NCBI RefSeq assembly: GCF_002028425.1 | Contig: NZ_CP020042.1 | Location: forward strand, 6,175,560-6,239,559 | Direction of reading: 5' to 3' | DNA: 64,000 nt | Origin: Streptomyces katrae | Lineage (GTDB): Bacteria > Actinomycetota > Actinomycetes > Streptomycetales > Streptomycetaceae | Shown here: piece by piece, positions 43,960-54,336 of the stretch | Position numbering within the stretch: the first letter of the stretch is position 1 | How the letters are laid out: every line of letters starts with the position of its first letter | Notes under the pieces: generated by a model | The model's input: only the letters and a program-made list of their open reading frames with translations | Databases searched by the model: none | Told to the model about the DNA's origin: nothing | Position numbers and translations under genes: made by a program

Positions 43960-44964
43960 TCACAGGTCAGCGAGCTCGTCCAGCCGTACCGGGCGCCGCT
44001 CCCGGCGGGAGCGCTCGCAGGCCTCCGCGATCCGGAAGGCGGCCAGTGCCTCCCGGCCGTCGCAGGGGTTGTCCCCCTCGCCGCGCACCAGCCGGACGAA
44101 GGCAGCCAGCTCGGCCTCGTAGGCGGGGGCGAACCGCTCCAGGAACCCGGTCCACGGCTTGCTCGCCGGGGGCGGGCCGTGCGGCTCCGTCGAGGCGATC
44201 GGCGTACGGTCGTCCAGCCCGCAGCAGACCTGGTCCCGCTCCCCGGAGAGCTCCATCCGCACGTCGTAGCCGGCGCCGTTGCAGCGCGTGCCGGTACAGG
44301 TCACCAGGGTCCCGTCGGTCAGGGTGAGGACGGCCGCCGCCGTGTCGACGTCGCCGTTCTCGCGGAAGACGGCCGGCCCGGCGTCCGAACCGGCCGCGTA
44401 CACCTCGGTGACCTCCCGGCCGGTCACCCAGCGCGCCATGTCGAAGTCGTGCACCAGGCAGTCCCGGTACAGGCCCCCGGAGGCGGCGAGGTAGGCGGCG
44501 GGCGGCGGCGCCGGGTCGGCGGTCATCGTGCGGACCGTGTGCAGCCGCCCCAGGGCACCCGAACGGACCAGCTCGCGCGCGGTCCGGTAGCCGGCGTCGA
44601 AGCGGCGCATGAAGCCCACCTGGAGCACGCCGCCGGCGGCGGCCACCTCGCGCAGCACCGCCAGGGTCCGCTCCAGGCCGGGGGCCAGCGGCTTCTCGCA
44701 GAACACCGGCAGCCCGCCGCGCACCGCCCGGACCACGAGGTCGGCGTGGCCCTCGGTCGCACAGGCCACGACCAGCGCGTCCACGCCCCAGGTGAACACC
44801 TGGTCGACGGAGGGCGCGGCGGTGGCCCCCAGCCGGTCCGCGAGCCGCGCGGCCCGCCCCGGCTCCGCGTCGGCCAGCAGCAGCGAGCCGGCGTCCGGGA
44901 GACGGGCCAGTGCGGCCGCGTGGAAGGACCCGATCCGGCCCGTTCCGATGAGCCCGATGCGCAT
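43960..44964 (-). CDS. Gfo/Idh/MocA-family dehydrogenase (inositol-dehydrogenase-like)
   Basis: A 334-residue NAD(P)-dependent oxidoreductase: Rossmann motif GLIGTGRIGSFHA (4-16), the EKPLAP segment with catalytic Lys, GFMRRFDAGY and the LVHDFDMARW active-site helix. The substrate is probably a cyclitol or sugar. It is divergent from a sugar ABC importer/ROK-kinase operon with 143 bp between the starts, so both may act on the same imported compound. ATG 44964 begins the Rossmann strand directly; longer frames to 45081 are rejected. Confidence 0.9.
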   Translation of the reverse strand: MRIGLIGTGRIGSFHAAALARLPDAGSLLLADAEPGRAARLADRLGATAAPSVDQVFTWGVDALVVACATEGHADLVVRAVRGGLPVFCEKPLAPGLERTLAVLREVAAAGGVLQVGFMRRFDAGYRTARELVRSGALGRLHTVRTMTADPAPPPAAYLAASGGLYRDCLVHDFDMARWVTGREVTEVYAAGSDAGPAVFRENGDVDTAAAVLTLTDGTLVTCTGTRCNGAGYDVRMELSGERDQVCCGLDDRTPIASTEPHGPPPASKPWTGFLERFAPAYEAELAAFVRLVRGEGDNPCDGREALAAFRIAEACERSRRERRPVRLDELADL

Positions 44965-45107
44965 GCACTCAACGTGACCCCGTAAGGGGGACCTGTCAAT
45001 CCGCGCCCGCACGCCCCGGTGACCCTTCATGGTCCACTGTGGCGGATACTGGGCGGCTGACACCGGAAATGACCGATTCATGACGGACGAGGGAAGGGCA
45101 CGGGGAC

Positions 45108-46118
45108 GTGGCTAGGGTTCGGACAGGGGTACGCGTCGTCGGCGCCGTGCTCGCGGCGGTACTGGGGGCCTCCCTCGCCGGCTGCAGCAGCACGGGCGGC
45201 AAGCGCGCCGAGGAGCGGGCGAAGGCCGCCGAGGCGGGCCGGCCCGCCGTGTCCACGCCGCGCTGGACCTTCGCGATGGTCACGCACGCGGGCGACGGCG
45301 ACACCTTCTGGGACATCGTGCAGAAGGGCGCCAAGGAGGCGTCGGCGAAGGACAACATCAACTTCGTCTACTCGCACGACGACCAGGCGCAGCAGCAGGC
45401 CCAGTTCGTGCAGAACGCCATCGACCAGAAGGTCGACGGGATCATCGTCAGCCTCGCCAAGCCCGATGCCCTCAAGGACGTCGTCGGCAAGGCCGTGAAG
45501 GCCGGCATCCCCGTGATCACGGTCAACTCCGGCTCCGCCCAGTCCGCCGCGTACGGGGCGCTGGCCCACATCGGCCAGGACGAGGAGATCGCCGGCGAGG
45601 CCGTCGGCACGGAGATGACCAAGCGGGGCCTGAAGAAGGCGGTCTGCGTCCTGCACGAACAGGGCAACGTGGGCCACGAGCAGCGCTGCGCCGGGGCGAA
45701 GAAGACCTTCGGCGGCAGCATGGAGAACCTGTACGTCGAGGGCACCAACATGCCGTCCGTCCAGGCGGCCATCCAGGCCAAGCTCCAGGCCGACCCCTCC
45801 GTCGACGGCATCCTCACCCTGGGCGCCCCCTTCGCCCCCACCGCCGTCAAGGCCAAGGAGGCGGCGGGCAGCAAGGCCGAGGTGGACACCTTCGACCTCA
45901 ACGAGTCCGTCGCCCGCGACCTGAAGTCCGGCGCCCTGGGCTTCGCCGTGGACCAGCAGCCCTACCTCCAGGGGTACGAGGCCGTGGACCTGCTGTGGCT
46001 CTACCGCTACAACGGGGACGTGCTCGGCGGCGGCCGCCCGGTGCTGACCGGCCCGCAGATCGTCACCGCGGACCAGGTGGGCAAGCTGGAGCCGTTCATC
46101 AAGCGGGGCAGCCGATGA
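45108..46118 (+). CDS. sugar ABC transporter substrate-binding lipoprotein
   Basis: A 336-residue periplasmic-binding-protein-I lipoprotein. The signal peptide ends in the lipobox LAGC (Cys26); then come a Rossmann-like [48 protein letters not shown] and the [19 protein letters not shown] hinge region. This matches ribose/fructose/inositol-type binding proteins. It is the first gene of a five-gene operon with overlapping stops and starts. GTG 45108 follows GGGGAC. The ligand is unknown. Confidence 0.92.
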   Translation: MARVRTGVRVVGAVLAAVLGASLAGCSSTGGKRAEERAKAAEAGRPAVSTPRWTFAMVTHAGDGDTFWDIVQKGAKEASAKDNINFVYSHDDQAQQQAQFVQNAIDQKVDGIIVSLAKPDALKDVVGKAVKAGIPVITVNSGSAQSAAYGALAHIGQDEEIAGEAVGTEMTKRGLKKAVCVLHEQGNVGHEQRCAGAKKTFGGSMENLYVEGTNMPSVQAAIQAKLQADPSVDGILTLGAPFAPTAVKAKEAAGSKAEVDTFDLNESVARDLKSGALGFAVDQQPYLQGYEAVDLLWLYRYNGDVLGGGRPVLTGPQIVTADQVGKLEPFIKRGSR

Positions 46119-47155
46119 GCGCCGCCGCCCCGGCCGCGGCCGACGAGCGGCTGGCGCCCGTCTCCTACGTGCGCCGGCTGCTGGGCCGCCCCGAGCTGGG
46201 CGCGGTCGTCGGCGCCGCCGCCGTCTTCGTCTTCTTCTCCTTCGCCGCCGACAGCTTCCTGCGGGCCTCCAGCCTCAGCACGGTCCTCTACTCGGCCTCC
46301 ACCATCGGGATCATGGCGGTCCCGGTGGCGCTGCTGATGATCGGCGGGGAGTTCGACCTCTCCGCCGGCGTCATGGTGACCACCTCGGCGCTGTTCAGCT
46401 CGATGTTCAGCTACCAGATGACCGCCAACGTCTGGGTGGGCGTCGCGGTGTCCCTGCTGGTCACCCTCGCCCTCGGCTTCTTCAACGGGTTCATGCTGAC
46501 CCGCACCAAGCTGCCCAGCTTCATCATCACGCTCGGCACCTTCCTGATGCTGACCGGTCTGAACCTCGGCTTCACCAAGCTGATCAGCGGCACCGTCTCC
46601 ACCAAGACCATCGCCGACATGGAGGGCTTCCCCTCGGCCCGCGCGCTGTTCGCCTCCCAGTGGAACGTCGGCTCGGTCACCCTCAAGGTCACCATCCTGT
46701 GGTGGCTGGCCCTGGTCGCCGTCGCCACCTGGATCCTGCTGCGCACCCGCGCCGGGAACTGGATCTTCGCCGTGGGCGGCGGGGCGGACGCGGCCCGCGC
46801 CACCGGCGTCCCCGTCGTGAAGACCCGCATCGGCCTCTACATGGGCGTCGCGCTCTGCGCCTGGATCTCCGGGCAGCACATCCTCTTCTCGTTCGACGTC
46901 GTCCAGTCGGGGGAGGGCGTCGGCAACGAGTTCCTCTACATCATCGCGGCCGTCATCGGCGGCTGTCTGATGACCGGCGGCTACGGCTCCGCGATCGGCT
47001 CGGCCGTCGGCGCGTTCATCTTCGGCATGGCCAGCAACGGCATCGTCTACGCCCAGTGGAACCCCGACTGGTTCAAGTTCTTCCTCGGCGGCATGCTCCT
47101 GCTCGCCACGCTGCTCAACGCATGGGTCCGCAAGCGGGCGGAGGCACGGGCATGA
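46115..47155 (+). CDS. sugar ABC transporter permease (RbsC/FrcC type)
   Basis: A 346-residue permease with about nine to ten membrane helices: BPD_transp_2 family segments include [39 protein letters not shown] and [22 protein letters not shown]. The ATG overlaps the binding-protein stop (ATGA). A single permease suggests a homodimer in the membrane, as for FrcC. It imports the ligand of the upstream lipoprotein. Confidence 0.92.
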   Translation: MSAAAPAAADERLAPVSYVRRLLGRPELGAVVGAAAVFVFFSFAADSFLRASSLSTVLYSASTIGIMAVPVALLMIGGEFDLSAGVMVTTSALFSSMFSYQMTANVWVGVAVSLLVTLALGFFNGFMLTRTKLPSFIITLGTFLMLTGLNLGFTKLISGTVSTKTIADMEGFPSARALFASQWNVGSVTLKVTILWWLALVAVATWILLRTRAGNWIFAVGGGADAARATGVPVVKTRIGLYMGVALCAWISGQHILFSFDVVQSGEGVGNEFLYIIAAVIGGCLMTGGYGSAIGSAVGAFIFGMASNGIVYAQWNPDWFKFFLGGMLLLATLLNAWVRKRAEARA

Positions 47156-48000
47156 GCACACCTCTGGTCAAGCTGACCGGCGTCAGCAAGTACTACGGCA
47201 ACATCCGCGCCCTGCGCGACGTCTCCCTGGAGGTGTCGGCCGGCGAGATCACCTGCGTCCTCGGCGACAACGGCGCCGGCAAGTCCACCCTCATCAAGAT
47301 CATCGCGGGGCTGCACCGGCACGACGCCGGAACCTTCGAGATCGAGGGCGAGGAGACCGCCCTGGCCAACCCGCGCGCCGCCCTCGACCGCGGCATCGCC
47401 ACCGTCTACCAGGACCTCGCCGTCGTCCCCCTGATGCCGGTCTGGCGGAACTTCTTCCTCGGCTCCGAGCCCACCAGGGGCCGCGGCCCCTTCCGCCGCC
47501 TCGACGTGGCCCGCATGCGCGAGACCACGCGCGCCGAGCTGCTGCGCATGGGCATCGACCTGCGCGACGTCGACCAGCCGATCGGCACCCTCTCCGGCGG
47601 CGAGCGCCAGTGCGTGGCCATCGCCCGCGCCGTCCACTTCGGCGCGAAGGTCCTCGTCCTGGACGAGCCCACCGCCGCGCTCGGCGTCAAGCAGTCCGGC
47701 GTGGTCCTCAAGTACGTCGCCGCAGCCCGCGACGCCGGCCTCGGCGTGGTCCTCATCACCCACAACCCGCACCACGCCCACCTGGTCGGGGACCGCTTCG
47801 TGCTCCTCAAGCGCGGCACCATGGCGGGCAGCCACACCCGCGACTCGATCACCCTCGAAGAGCTCACCCGGCAGATGGCCGGGGGCTCCGAGCTGGAGGA
47901 GCTGAGCCACGAACTGGAGCGGGTGGCAGAATCAGGACCGGACACCCCGTCCGGCTCCACCCCCGCCACCGCCTCCGACAGGGACGACACCACTCGATGA
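47152..48000 (+). CDS. sugar ABC transporter ATPase, single cassette (FrcA-like)
   Basis: A 282-residue ATPase with one cassette: Walker [11 protein letters not shown] (37-46), signature [15 protein letters not shown], Walker [13 protein letters not shown] and H-loop LITHNPHH. Most carbohydrate importers of this family use a fused double cassette (RbsA/MglA, ~500 residues); a single cassette is typical of FrcA-type fructose importers. The C-terminal 30 residues are disordered. ATGA overlap with the permease. Confidence 0.93.
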   Translation: MSTPLVKLTGVSKYYGNIRALRDVSLEVSAGEITCVLGDNGAGKSTLIKIIAGLHRHDAGTFEIEGEETALANPRAALDRGIATVYQDLAVVPLMPVWRNFFLGSEPTRGRGPFRRLDVARMRETTRAELLRMGIDLRDVDQPIGTLSGGERQCVAIARAVHFGAKVLVLDEPTAALGVKQSGVVLKYVAAARDAGLGVVLITHNPHHAHLVGDRFVLLKRGTMAGSHTRDSITLEELTRQMAGGSELEELSHELERVAESGPDTPSGSTPATASDRDDTTR

Positions 48001-49157
48001 CCACCTACCGGGACTTCTCGCTCACCCACCGCGGGTCGGCGCGAGGCACCGTCCTGCGGACCATCGGGACCCGTGAGCGCCGCTCCCACCTGACCGCCCC
48101 CCGCGTCCCGACGGTCGGCATCGACATCGGCGGCACCAAGGTGATGGCGGGCGTCGTCGACGCCGACGGGGTGATCCTGGAGAAGATCCGCACCGAGACC
48201 CCCGACAAGTCCAAGAGCCCCAAGGTGGTCGAGGACACCATCGTGGAGCTGGTCCTGGACCTCTCCGACCGGCACGACGTGCACGCGGTGGGCATCGGTG
48301 CGGCCGGCTGGGTCGACGCCGACCGCTCCCGCGTGCTGTTCGCCCCCCACCTCGCCTGGCGGGACGAGCCCCTGCGCGACGCCCTCCAGTCCCGCCTGGC
48401 CGTCCCGGTCATGGTGGACAACGATGCCAACACCGCCGCCTGGGCCGAGTGGCGCTTCGGCGCCGGACGCGGCGAGGACCACCTCGTCATGATCACCCTG
48501 GGCACCGGCATCGGCGGGGCCATCCTGGAGGGCGGCCAGGTCAAGCGCGGCCGCTACGGGGTGGCCGGCGAGTTCGGCCACATGCAGGTCGTCCCCGGCG
48601 GGCACCGCTGCCCCTGTGGCAACCGCGGCTGCTGGGAGCAGTACAGCTCCGGCAACGCCCTGGTCCGCGAGGCCCGCGAACTGGCCGCCGCCGACTCCCC
48701 GGTCGCGTACAACATCATCGCCAGGGTCGGCGGCAACGTCCACGAGATCACCGGACCGCTGATCACCGAGCTGGCCCGCGAGGGCGACGCCATGTGCGTC
48801 GAGCTGCTCCAGGACATCGGCCAGTGGCTCGGCGTCGGCATCGCCAACCTCGCCGCCGCCCTCGACCCCTCGTGCTTCGTCATCGGCGGTGGGGTCAGCG
48901 CCGCCGACGACCTGCTCATCGGCCCCGCCCGGGACGCCTTCCGGCGCCACCTCACCGGCCGCGGCTACCGCCCCGAGGCCCGCATCGCCAAGGCGCAGCT
49001 GGGCCCCGAGGCGGGCATGGTCGGCGCCGCCGACCTCGCCCGGCTGGTCGCCCGCCGCTTCCGGCGCGCCACCCGCCGGCGCGTGGAGCGGTACGAGCGC
49101 TACGCGCAGTACGGCCGGCGCGGCGCCGCCGGCCCCGAGGAGCAGGAACAGCAGTGA
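47997..49157 (+). CDS. ROK-family sugar kinase
   Basis: A 386-residue ROK kinase. ATP motif [12 protein letters not shown] (41-52), sugar-binding [32 protein letters not shown] and the zinc motif [11 protein letters not shown] are all complete. The first ~37 residues and the Arg-rich tail are longer than in canonical glucokinase. Overlap of four bases with the ATPase gene indicates that it phosphorylates the imported sugar. An HTH as found in ROK repressors is absent. Confidence 0.93.
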   Translation: MTTYRDFSLTHRGSARGTVLRTIGTRERRSHLTAPRVPTVGIDIGGTKVMAGVVDADGVILEKIRTETPDKSKSPKVVEDTIVELVLDLSDRHDVHAVGIGAAGWVDADRSRVLFAPHLAWRDEPLRDALQSRLAVPVMVDNDANTAAWAEWRFGAGRGEDHLVMITLGTGIGGAILEGGQVKRGRYGVAGEFGHMQVVPGGHRCPCGNRGCWEQYSSGNALVREARELAAADSPVAYNIIARVGGNVHEITGPLITELAREGDAMCVELLQDIGQWLGVGIANLAAALDPSCFVIGGGVSAADDLLIGPARDAFRRHLTGRGYRPEARIAKAQLGPEAGMVGAADLARLVARRFRRATRRRVERYERYAQYGRRGAAGPEEQEQQ

Positions 49158-49744
49158 CACCGCCCACCTTGCCCCGCCAGGCCTCCTCGCCCGAGGCCGG
49201 CGGCGGCCGGCCGCCCACCGCCGAGGAGCGGCGCCGCACCGTGCGCCGGCGCTGGATCACCGCGCTCATCATCCTGCTGCTCGTCGGCGTCCCGGCCGGC
49301 TACCTGGCCATCTCCGCCCAGCAGAGCCGAGAGAGCGGCCGGGACAAGGCCGCGCGGGTCGGCGCCGTCAAGGTCCGCCCGGACTGGCCCTCCAAGGTGC
49401 AGCGCAGCATCTACGAGGTGCCGATCCCGCTGATGGCCGCGCACGTCGGCTACCTGGAGACCAACAACTGGCACACCAGCCGGCTGTACGTGCAGTTCCA
49501 GGTCAGCCCGGAGCAGCTGGACACCTTCCTGGCCGACGTCGGCACCAGCCGCGGGGCGCTCACCCCCGGGGTCTCGGTCTCCGAGCGCGACGCGCACGTC
49601 GCGGGCTGGAGCTGGAGCCCCAGGCACCAGTGGTCCGGGATCACCCTGGAGGCCCCGGACCCGCGCCCGACCCGGGACGTCACCGTGGACTTCACCAACC
49701 CCAAGGCCCCCCGCGTCTACGTGGTCTCCACCACCGTTCCCTAA
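49154..49744 (+). CDS. membrane-anchored protein of unknown function in the sugar operon
   Basis: A 196-residue protein: a basic N-terminus, one transmembrane helix at about 34-54 (WITALIILLLVGVPAGYLAI) and an extracytoplasmic domain of about 140 residues. GTG 49154 overlaps the kinase stop (GTGA), so it belongs to the operon. The outer part carries VPIPLMAAHVGYLETNNWHT and SPEQLDTFLADVGTSRGAL. No family recognised; a surface sensor or assembly factor for the importer is conceivable. Confidence 0.8.
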   Translation: MTPPTLPRQASSPEAGGGRPPTAEERRRTVRRRWITALIILLLVGVPAGYLAISAQQSRESGRDKAARVGAVKVRPDWPSKVQRSIYEVPIPLMAAHVGYLETNNWHTSRLYVQFQVSPEQLDTFLADVGTSRGALTPGVSVSERDAHVAGWSWSPRHQWSGITLEAPDPRPTRDVTVDFTNPKAPRVYVVSTTVP

Positions 49745-49766
49745 CCCCACCGCATAGGGTGGGATC

Positions 49767-50399
49767 ATGAAGCTCACCAAACGGCTGCACTCCTGCGTCC
49801 AGTTGGAGAAGGACGGGCTCACGCTCGTCATCGACCCGGGCGCCTTCAGCGAACCGGACGCGGGCCTGGGCGCGGACGCCCTGCTGGTCACCCACGAGCA
49901 CCCCGACCACTTCGACGAGGGCCGGCTGCGCGCCGCCCTCGACGCGAACCCGGCGGCGGCCCTGTGGACCCTGCGCAGCGTCGCGGAGCGGATGGCCGCC
50001 GCCTACCCGGGCCGGGTCCACACCGTCGGCCACGGCGACACCTTCACCGCAGCCGGGTTCCAGGTCCAGGTCCACGGCGAATTGCACGCCGAGATCCACC
50101 CGGACATCCCGCGCGTCACCAACGTCGGCTACCTCGTCGAGGGCTCCCTCTTCCACCCCGGCGACGCGCTGACCGTCCCGGGCGCCCCCGTCGACACCCT
50201 GATGCTGCCGGTGCACGCCCCCTGGAACAAGATCGCCGAAGTGGTGGACTACGTGCGCGAGGTCAAGCCGCGCCGGGCGATCGACATCCACGACGCCTAC
50301 CTCGCGGACATCGCCCGGCCGATCTACGACACGGCCCTGGCGAACCTCGGCGGCGCTCCCCACAGCCGCCTCGGGGCCGGAGAGAGCGCCACCGTCTGA
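49767..50399 (+). CDS. metallo-beta-lactamase-fold hydrolase (UlaG-like)
   Basis: A 210-residue MBL-fold protein. The metal motif THEHPDHFD (42-50) has H-x-H-x-D-H; further ligands are the His of LFHPGDAL, the VHAPWNK loop and the DIHDAYLAD. Small size and sequence order match UlaG-like/YcbX-free hydrolases that lack extra domains. It starts 22 bp after the sugar operon and ends just before xth. Substrate unknown; lactonase-type activity is possible. Confidence 0.88.
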   Translation: MKLTKRLHSCVQLEKDGLTLVIDPGAFSEPDAGLGADALLVTHEHPDHFDEGRLRAALDANPAAALWTLRSVAERMAAAYPGRVHTVGHGDTFTAAGFQVQVHGELHAEIHPDIPRVTNVGYLVEGSLFHPGDALTVPGAPVDTLMLPVHAPWNKIAEVVDYVREVKPRRAIDIHDAYLADIARPIYDTALANLGGAPHSRLGAGESATV

Positions 50400-50429
50400 C
50401 TGTCGGTGCCGGGCGGTAGGTTGGTGGAC

Positions 50430-51209
50430 ATGCGTATCGCCACGTTCAACGTCAACTCGATCACCGCCCGGCTGCCCCGCCTGCTGGCCTGGCTGGAGTC
50501 GTCCGGCACCGACGTGCTCTGCGTCCAGGAGACCAAGTGCACGGCCGAGCAGTTCCCGGCCGAAGCGCTGCGCGAGCTGGGCTACGAGTCGGCCGTCAAC
50601 GCCACCGGCCGGTGGAACGGCGTCGCCCTGCTGTCCAGGGCCGGGCTGGAGGACGTCGTCGTCGGGCTCCCCGGCGGCCCGGACTACGAGGGCGTGCAGG
50701 AGCCCCGGGCCATCTCCGCCACCTGCGGCGGGGTGCGCCTGTGGTCGGTGTACGTGCCCAACGGCCGCGAGGTCGAGCACGACCACTACGGCTACAAGCT
50801 GGACTGGTTCCGCGCCCTGACCGCCGCCGTCGCCGAGGACGCGGCCGGCCCCCGCCCCTTCGCGGTGCTCGGCGACTACAACGTGGCCCCCACCGACGAG
50901 GACGTGTACGACCCGGCCGTCTTCGAGGGCCTGACCCACGTCACCCCGGCCGAGCGCGCGGCCCTGGAGGCACTGCGCGGCGCCGGCCTGTCCGACGTGG
51001 TGCCCCGCCCGCTGAAGTACGACCGCCCGTACACGTACTGGGACTACCGCCAGCTCTGCTTCCCCAAGAACAGGGGCATGCGCATCGACCTGGTCTACGG
51101 CAACGAGCCCTTCGCCAAGGCCGTCAAGGACGCCTACGTGGACCGCGAGGAGCGCAAGGGCAAGGGAGCCTCCGACCACGCCCCGGTCGTGGTCGACCTC
51201 GATCTCTAG
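50430..51209 (+). CDS. xth: exodeoxyribonuclease III (AP endonuclease)
   Basis: A 259-residue DNA-repair enzyme that cleaves at abasic sites. Motifs: ATFNVNSITAR (metal Asn), CVQETK (catalytic Glu), the Tyr of SVYVPNG, LGDYNVAPTDEDVYDP, RIDLVY and SDHAPVVVDL (catalytic Asp-His). ATG 50430 follows GGTGG. The TAG stop codon (51207-51209) lies within the first four bases of a MITE-like element, so the element supplies the present C-terminus; the family usually ends within a few residues of this point, so activity should be intact. Confidence 0.95.
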   Translation: MRIATFNVNSITARLPRLLAWLESSGTDVLCVQETKCTAEQFPAEALRELGYESAVNATGRWNGVALLSRAGLEDVVVGLPGGPDYEGVQEPRAISATCGGVRLWSVYVPNGREVEHDHYGYKLDWFRALTAAVAEDAAGPRPFAVLGDYNVAPTDEDVYDPAVFEGLTHVTPAERAALEALRGAGLSDVVPRPLKYDRPYTYWDYRQLCFPKNRGMRIDLVYGNEPFAKAVKDAYVDREERKGKGASDHAPVVVDLDL

Positions 51210-51369
51210 TGCTGTGGCCGGAAAGGTTTGCCGGTTCGCGGTGTCCGGTGCGGTGCATCGCAAGGCGGAGGGCCGCGGCTCGTACTGGACGTACTTGCGC
51301 GGCCGACAACGCAGCGAGGTGCCGTACCGGGCGCCGTGAGGCGGTGAACCTTTCCGGTCACAGCACTAG
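51206..51369. mobile_element. 164-bp MITE-like element with 23-bp terminal inverted repeats
   Basis: The left end CTAGTGCTGTGGCCGGAAAGG (from 51206) and the right end (51347-51369) are inverted repeats with one mismatch in 23 bp. Both ends begin with CTAG, which may be part of the repeat or a target duplication. The interior has no open frame of note and contains CGTACTGGACGTAC. Small non-coding elements with such ends occur repeatedly in Streptomyces genomes; a transposase must come from elsewhere. Confidence 0.85.
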
Positions 51370-51432
51370 AAGCCTAGGGGATCGGGGCGCGCCCTGTGGC
51401 CAGCGGCGCGTCCGGGTGCCAGGCTGGTCGGT

Positions 51433-51876
51433 ATGCGCATCCCCTTCCTGGCCAACTGGCTCCACCGGGACGAGACGGAACAGGGTGCCGTGGGACTGGC
51501 CGATGCCCTCGCGGAGGATCCCGAGGGCATCGGCGAGCTGTTCGCGGAGTGCGAGATGCTGCGCGCCCAGGCGAGGGCCGCGGGGCTGGAACTGGACCAG
51601 ACCCCGGCCTCGTTGGAGGACCTCGACCAGCTGATGCCCCGCTGGCGCCGCGACCCGGAGGCGGTGCCCTGGCTCGGCAACGACGCGGGCTTCTACCTCG
51701 GGACCGTGATCGTGCGGACCGTGCCCGGTACCGGCTGGCAGGTCTGGCCCAACGGCCGGCCCGTGATCCGGCTGGCCTCGGGGCGGGAGCTCGACGTGGT
51801 CGAGTCGGGGGTTTCCTGGGCGATGACCGGATCACCCGAGCTCAGCCAGGCCTATGCCGAGGCCTCCGAGGGCTGA
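51433..51876 (+). CDS. DUF6278-like conserved hypothetical protein
   Basis: A 147-residue soluble protein: MRIPFLANWLHRDETEQGAVGL...LDQLMPRWRRDPEAVPWLGNDAGFYLGTVIVRTV...WQVWPNGRPVIRLASGRELDVV (positions about 1-125). The pattern of a helical N-half and a beta-rich C-half with GNDAGFYLGTV fits the streptomycete DUF6278 group. No catalytic motif was seen. It follows xth and the MITE; before insertion it may have been cotranscribed with xth. Confidence 0.75.
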   Translation: MRIPFLANWLHRDETEQGAVGLADALAEDPEGIGELFAECEMLRAQARAAGLELDQTPASLEDLDQLMPRWRRDPEAVPWLGNDAGFYLGTVIVRTVPGTGWQVWPNGRPVIRLASGRELDVVESGVSWAMTGSPELSQAYAEASEG

Positions 51877-52001
51877 CCGCGAGGCCGTATTAAAGGGCCA
51901 ATGTACTTTATGTACCTTTCGGGCGTGTCGCGGTGAAGTCCCCTGCGCCGCTGGATAGTTTGCGCTGACCTCGACACACCGACAAGTGGGCAGGGCAGCG
52001 C

Positions 52002-52745
<744 letters not shown>

Positions 52746-52756
52746 GGGGCGGCCCG

Positions 52757-53674
52757 ATGAAGCACACCCTGCGCGCCCTCGCCCCGGCCCTCGTCGCCCT
52801 GGTCCTCCTCACGGCCGTCTCCGGCTGCGGGAAGAGCGGCAGCCCCCCGGTCAAGGGGCCGCAGCCCGAGGACCTGCCCGTCTACCACGTGGACACCGGC
52901 TTCACCCTGCCCGCCTCACCCACCTGGGAGAAGGCGAAGCGGCGCGGCCACCTGGTGGTCGGGGCCAAGGAGGACCAGCCGTACATGGGGGAGAAGGACC
53001 CCGCCACCGGCCGGTACTCCGGCTTCGACATCGAGATCGCCAAGATGATGTCCGCCTCGCTCGGCTTCGACCCCAAGACGATCGAGTTCAAGACCATCGC
53101 CTCCGCCAACCGCGAGACCGCCCTGCAGAACGGTCAGATCGACTACTACGTGGGCACCTACACGATCAACGACAAGCGCAGGAAGCAGGTCGGCTTCGCC
53201 GGGCCCTACTTCATGGCCGGCCAGTCCCTGCTGGTCCGCCGGAACGAGAAGGACATCAAGGGCCCCCAGGACCTCGCCGGCAAACGGGTCTGCTCGGCCG
53301 CCGGCTCCACCCCGTACCAGCGCCTCCAGAGCGAGTACCCCAGGGCGGTGCTCGTCGCCTACGACACCTACTCGGTCTGCGTGGACAACCTGCTGACCTA
53401 CCAGGTCGACGCCGTCTCCACCGACGACTCCATCCTCCTCGGCTACGCCGCCAAGGTCCCCGAAGAACTCAAGGTCGTCGGCAAGCCCTTCTCCCAGGAG
53501 CCCTACGGCATCGGCGTCCCCCGCTCCGACAACGCCCTGCGCTTCGCCCTCGACGACGCCCTGGCCGCGCACGAGAAGAACGGCGACTGGAAGAAGGCCT
53601 ACGAGGCCACCCTCGGCCTCTCCGGCCAGCCCGCCCCGAAACCGCCCGCCATCGACCGCTACCCCGCGGGCTGA
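52757..53674 (+). CDS. gluB: glutamate-type amino-acid-binding lipoprotein
   Basis: A 305-residue SBP_bac_3 lipoprotein with lipobox VSGC (Cys24). The mature part has RGHLVVGAKEDQPYMG, YSGFDIEIAKMMSASLGF, GQIDYYVGTYTINDKRRKQ, AGKRVCSAAGSTPYQRLQ and DDSILLGYA; this is the pattern of GluB-like proteins, including the two cysteines (about 178 and 206). ATG 52757 lies 11 bp after the ATPase stop. Substrate probably glutamate, inferred from gene order and family. Confidence 0.92.
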   Translation: MKHTLRALAPALVALVLLTAVSGCGKSGSPPVKGPQPEDLPVYHVDTGFTLPASPTWEKAKRRGHLVVGAKEDQPYMGEKDPATGRYSGFDIEIAKMMSASLGFDPKTIEFKTIASANRETALQNGQIDYYVGTYTINDKRRKQVGFAGPYFMAGQSLLVRRNEKDIKGPQDLAGKRVCSAAGSTPYQRLQSEYPRAVLVAYDTYSVCVDNLLTYQVDAVSTDDSILLGYAAKVPEELKVVGKPFSQEPYGIGVPRSDNALRFALDDALAAHEKNGDWKKAYEATLGLSGQPAPKPPAIDRYPAG

Positions 53675-53691
53675 GGGGAGAGCGCACCACC

Positions 53692-54336
53692 ATGCACGTA
53701 CTCACCGAGAACTTCGCGCTCTACGGCAAGGGTTTCCTCGGCACCGTCGAGCTCACCGTCTACGCCTCGCTGCTCGCCCTGGTCCTCGGCTTCCTGATGG
53801 CCTCCTTCCGCGTCGCGCCCGTCGGCTCCTTCCGGGTCTTCGGCACGGTCTGGGTGACCGTGCTGCGCAACACCCCGCTGACCCTGCTGTTCTTCGCCGT
53901 GCTGCTGGGCCTGCCGCGCTTCGGGCTGGTCCTGCCGTTCCAGCTCTTCGCCGTCCTGGCGCTCGGCTGCTACACCTCGGCCTTCATCTGCGAGGCCCTG
54001 CGCTCCGGTATCAACACCGTGCCCAAGGGGCAGGGGGAGGCCGCCCGCAGCCTGGGGATGACCTTCGGCCAGACCCTGGGCACGGTCGTGCTGCCGCAGG
54101 CCTTCCGCTCCGTCATCCCGCCCATCGGCTCCACCCTGATCGCCCTCGCCAAGAACTCGGCCATCGCCGGCGCCTTCAGCGTCACCGAGCTGCTGGGCAC
54201 GTACAAGACCCTCAACGAGCTGGGCTACAGCATCATCTGGACCTTCGTCTGGATCGCCGTCGGCTACCTGATCATCACCCTGTCCATCAGCGCGCTCTTC
54301 AACGTGCTGGAGAAGCGCTACGGAGTCGCCCGATGA
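53692..54336 (+). CDS. gluC: amino-acid ABC transporter permease (GluC type)
   Basis: A 214-residue HisM-type permease with five membrane helices. The EAA loop is visible in EALRSGINTVPKGQGEAARSLGMTFGQTL (about 100-130). It overlaps the next permease gene by four bases. RBS GGGGAGAG precedes the ATG. It forms the heterodimeric channel with the next product. Confidence 0.92.
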   Translation: MHVLTENFALYGKGFLGTVELTVYASLLALVLGFLMASFRVAPVGSFRVFGTVWVTVLRNTPLTLLFFAVLLGLPRFGLVLPFQLFAVLALGCYTSAFICEALRSGINTVPKGQGEAARSLGMTFGQTLGTVVLPQAFRSVIPPIGSTLIALAKNSAIAGAFSVTELLGTYKTLNELGYSIIWTFVWIAVGYLIITLSISALFNVLEKRYGVAR

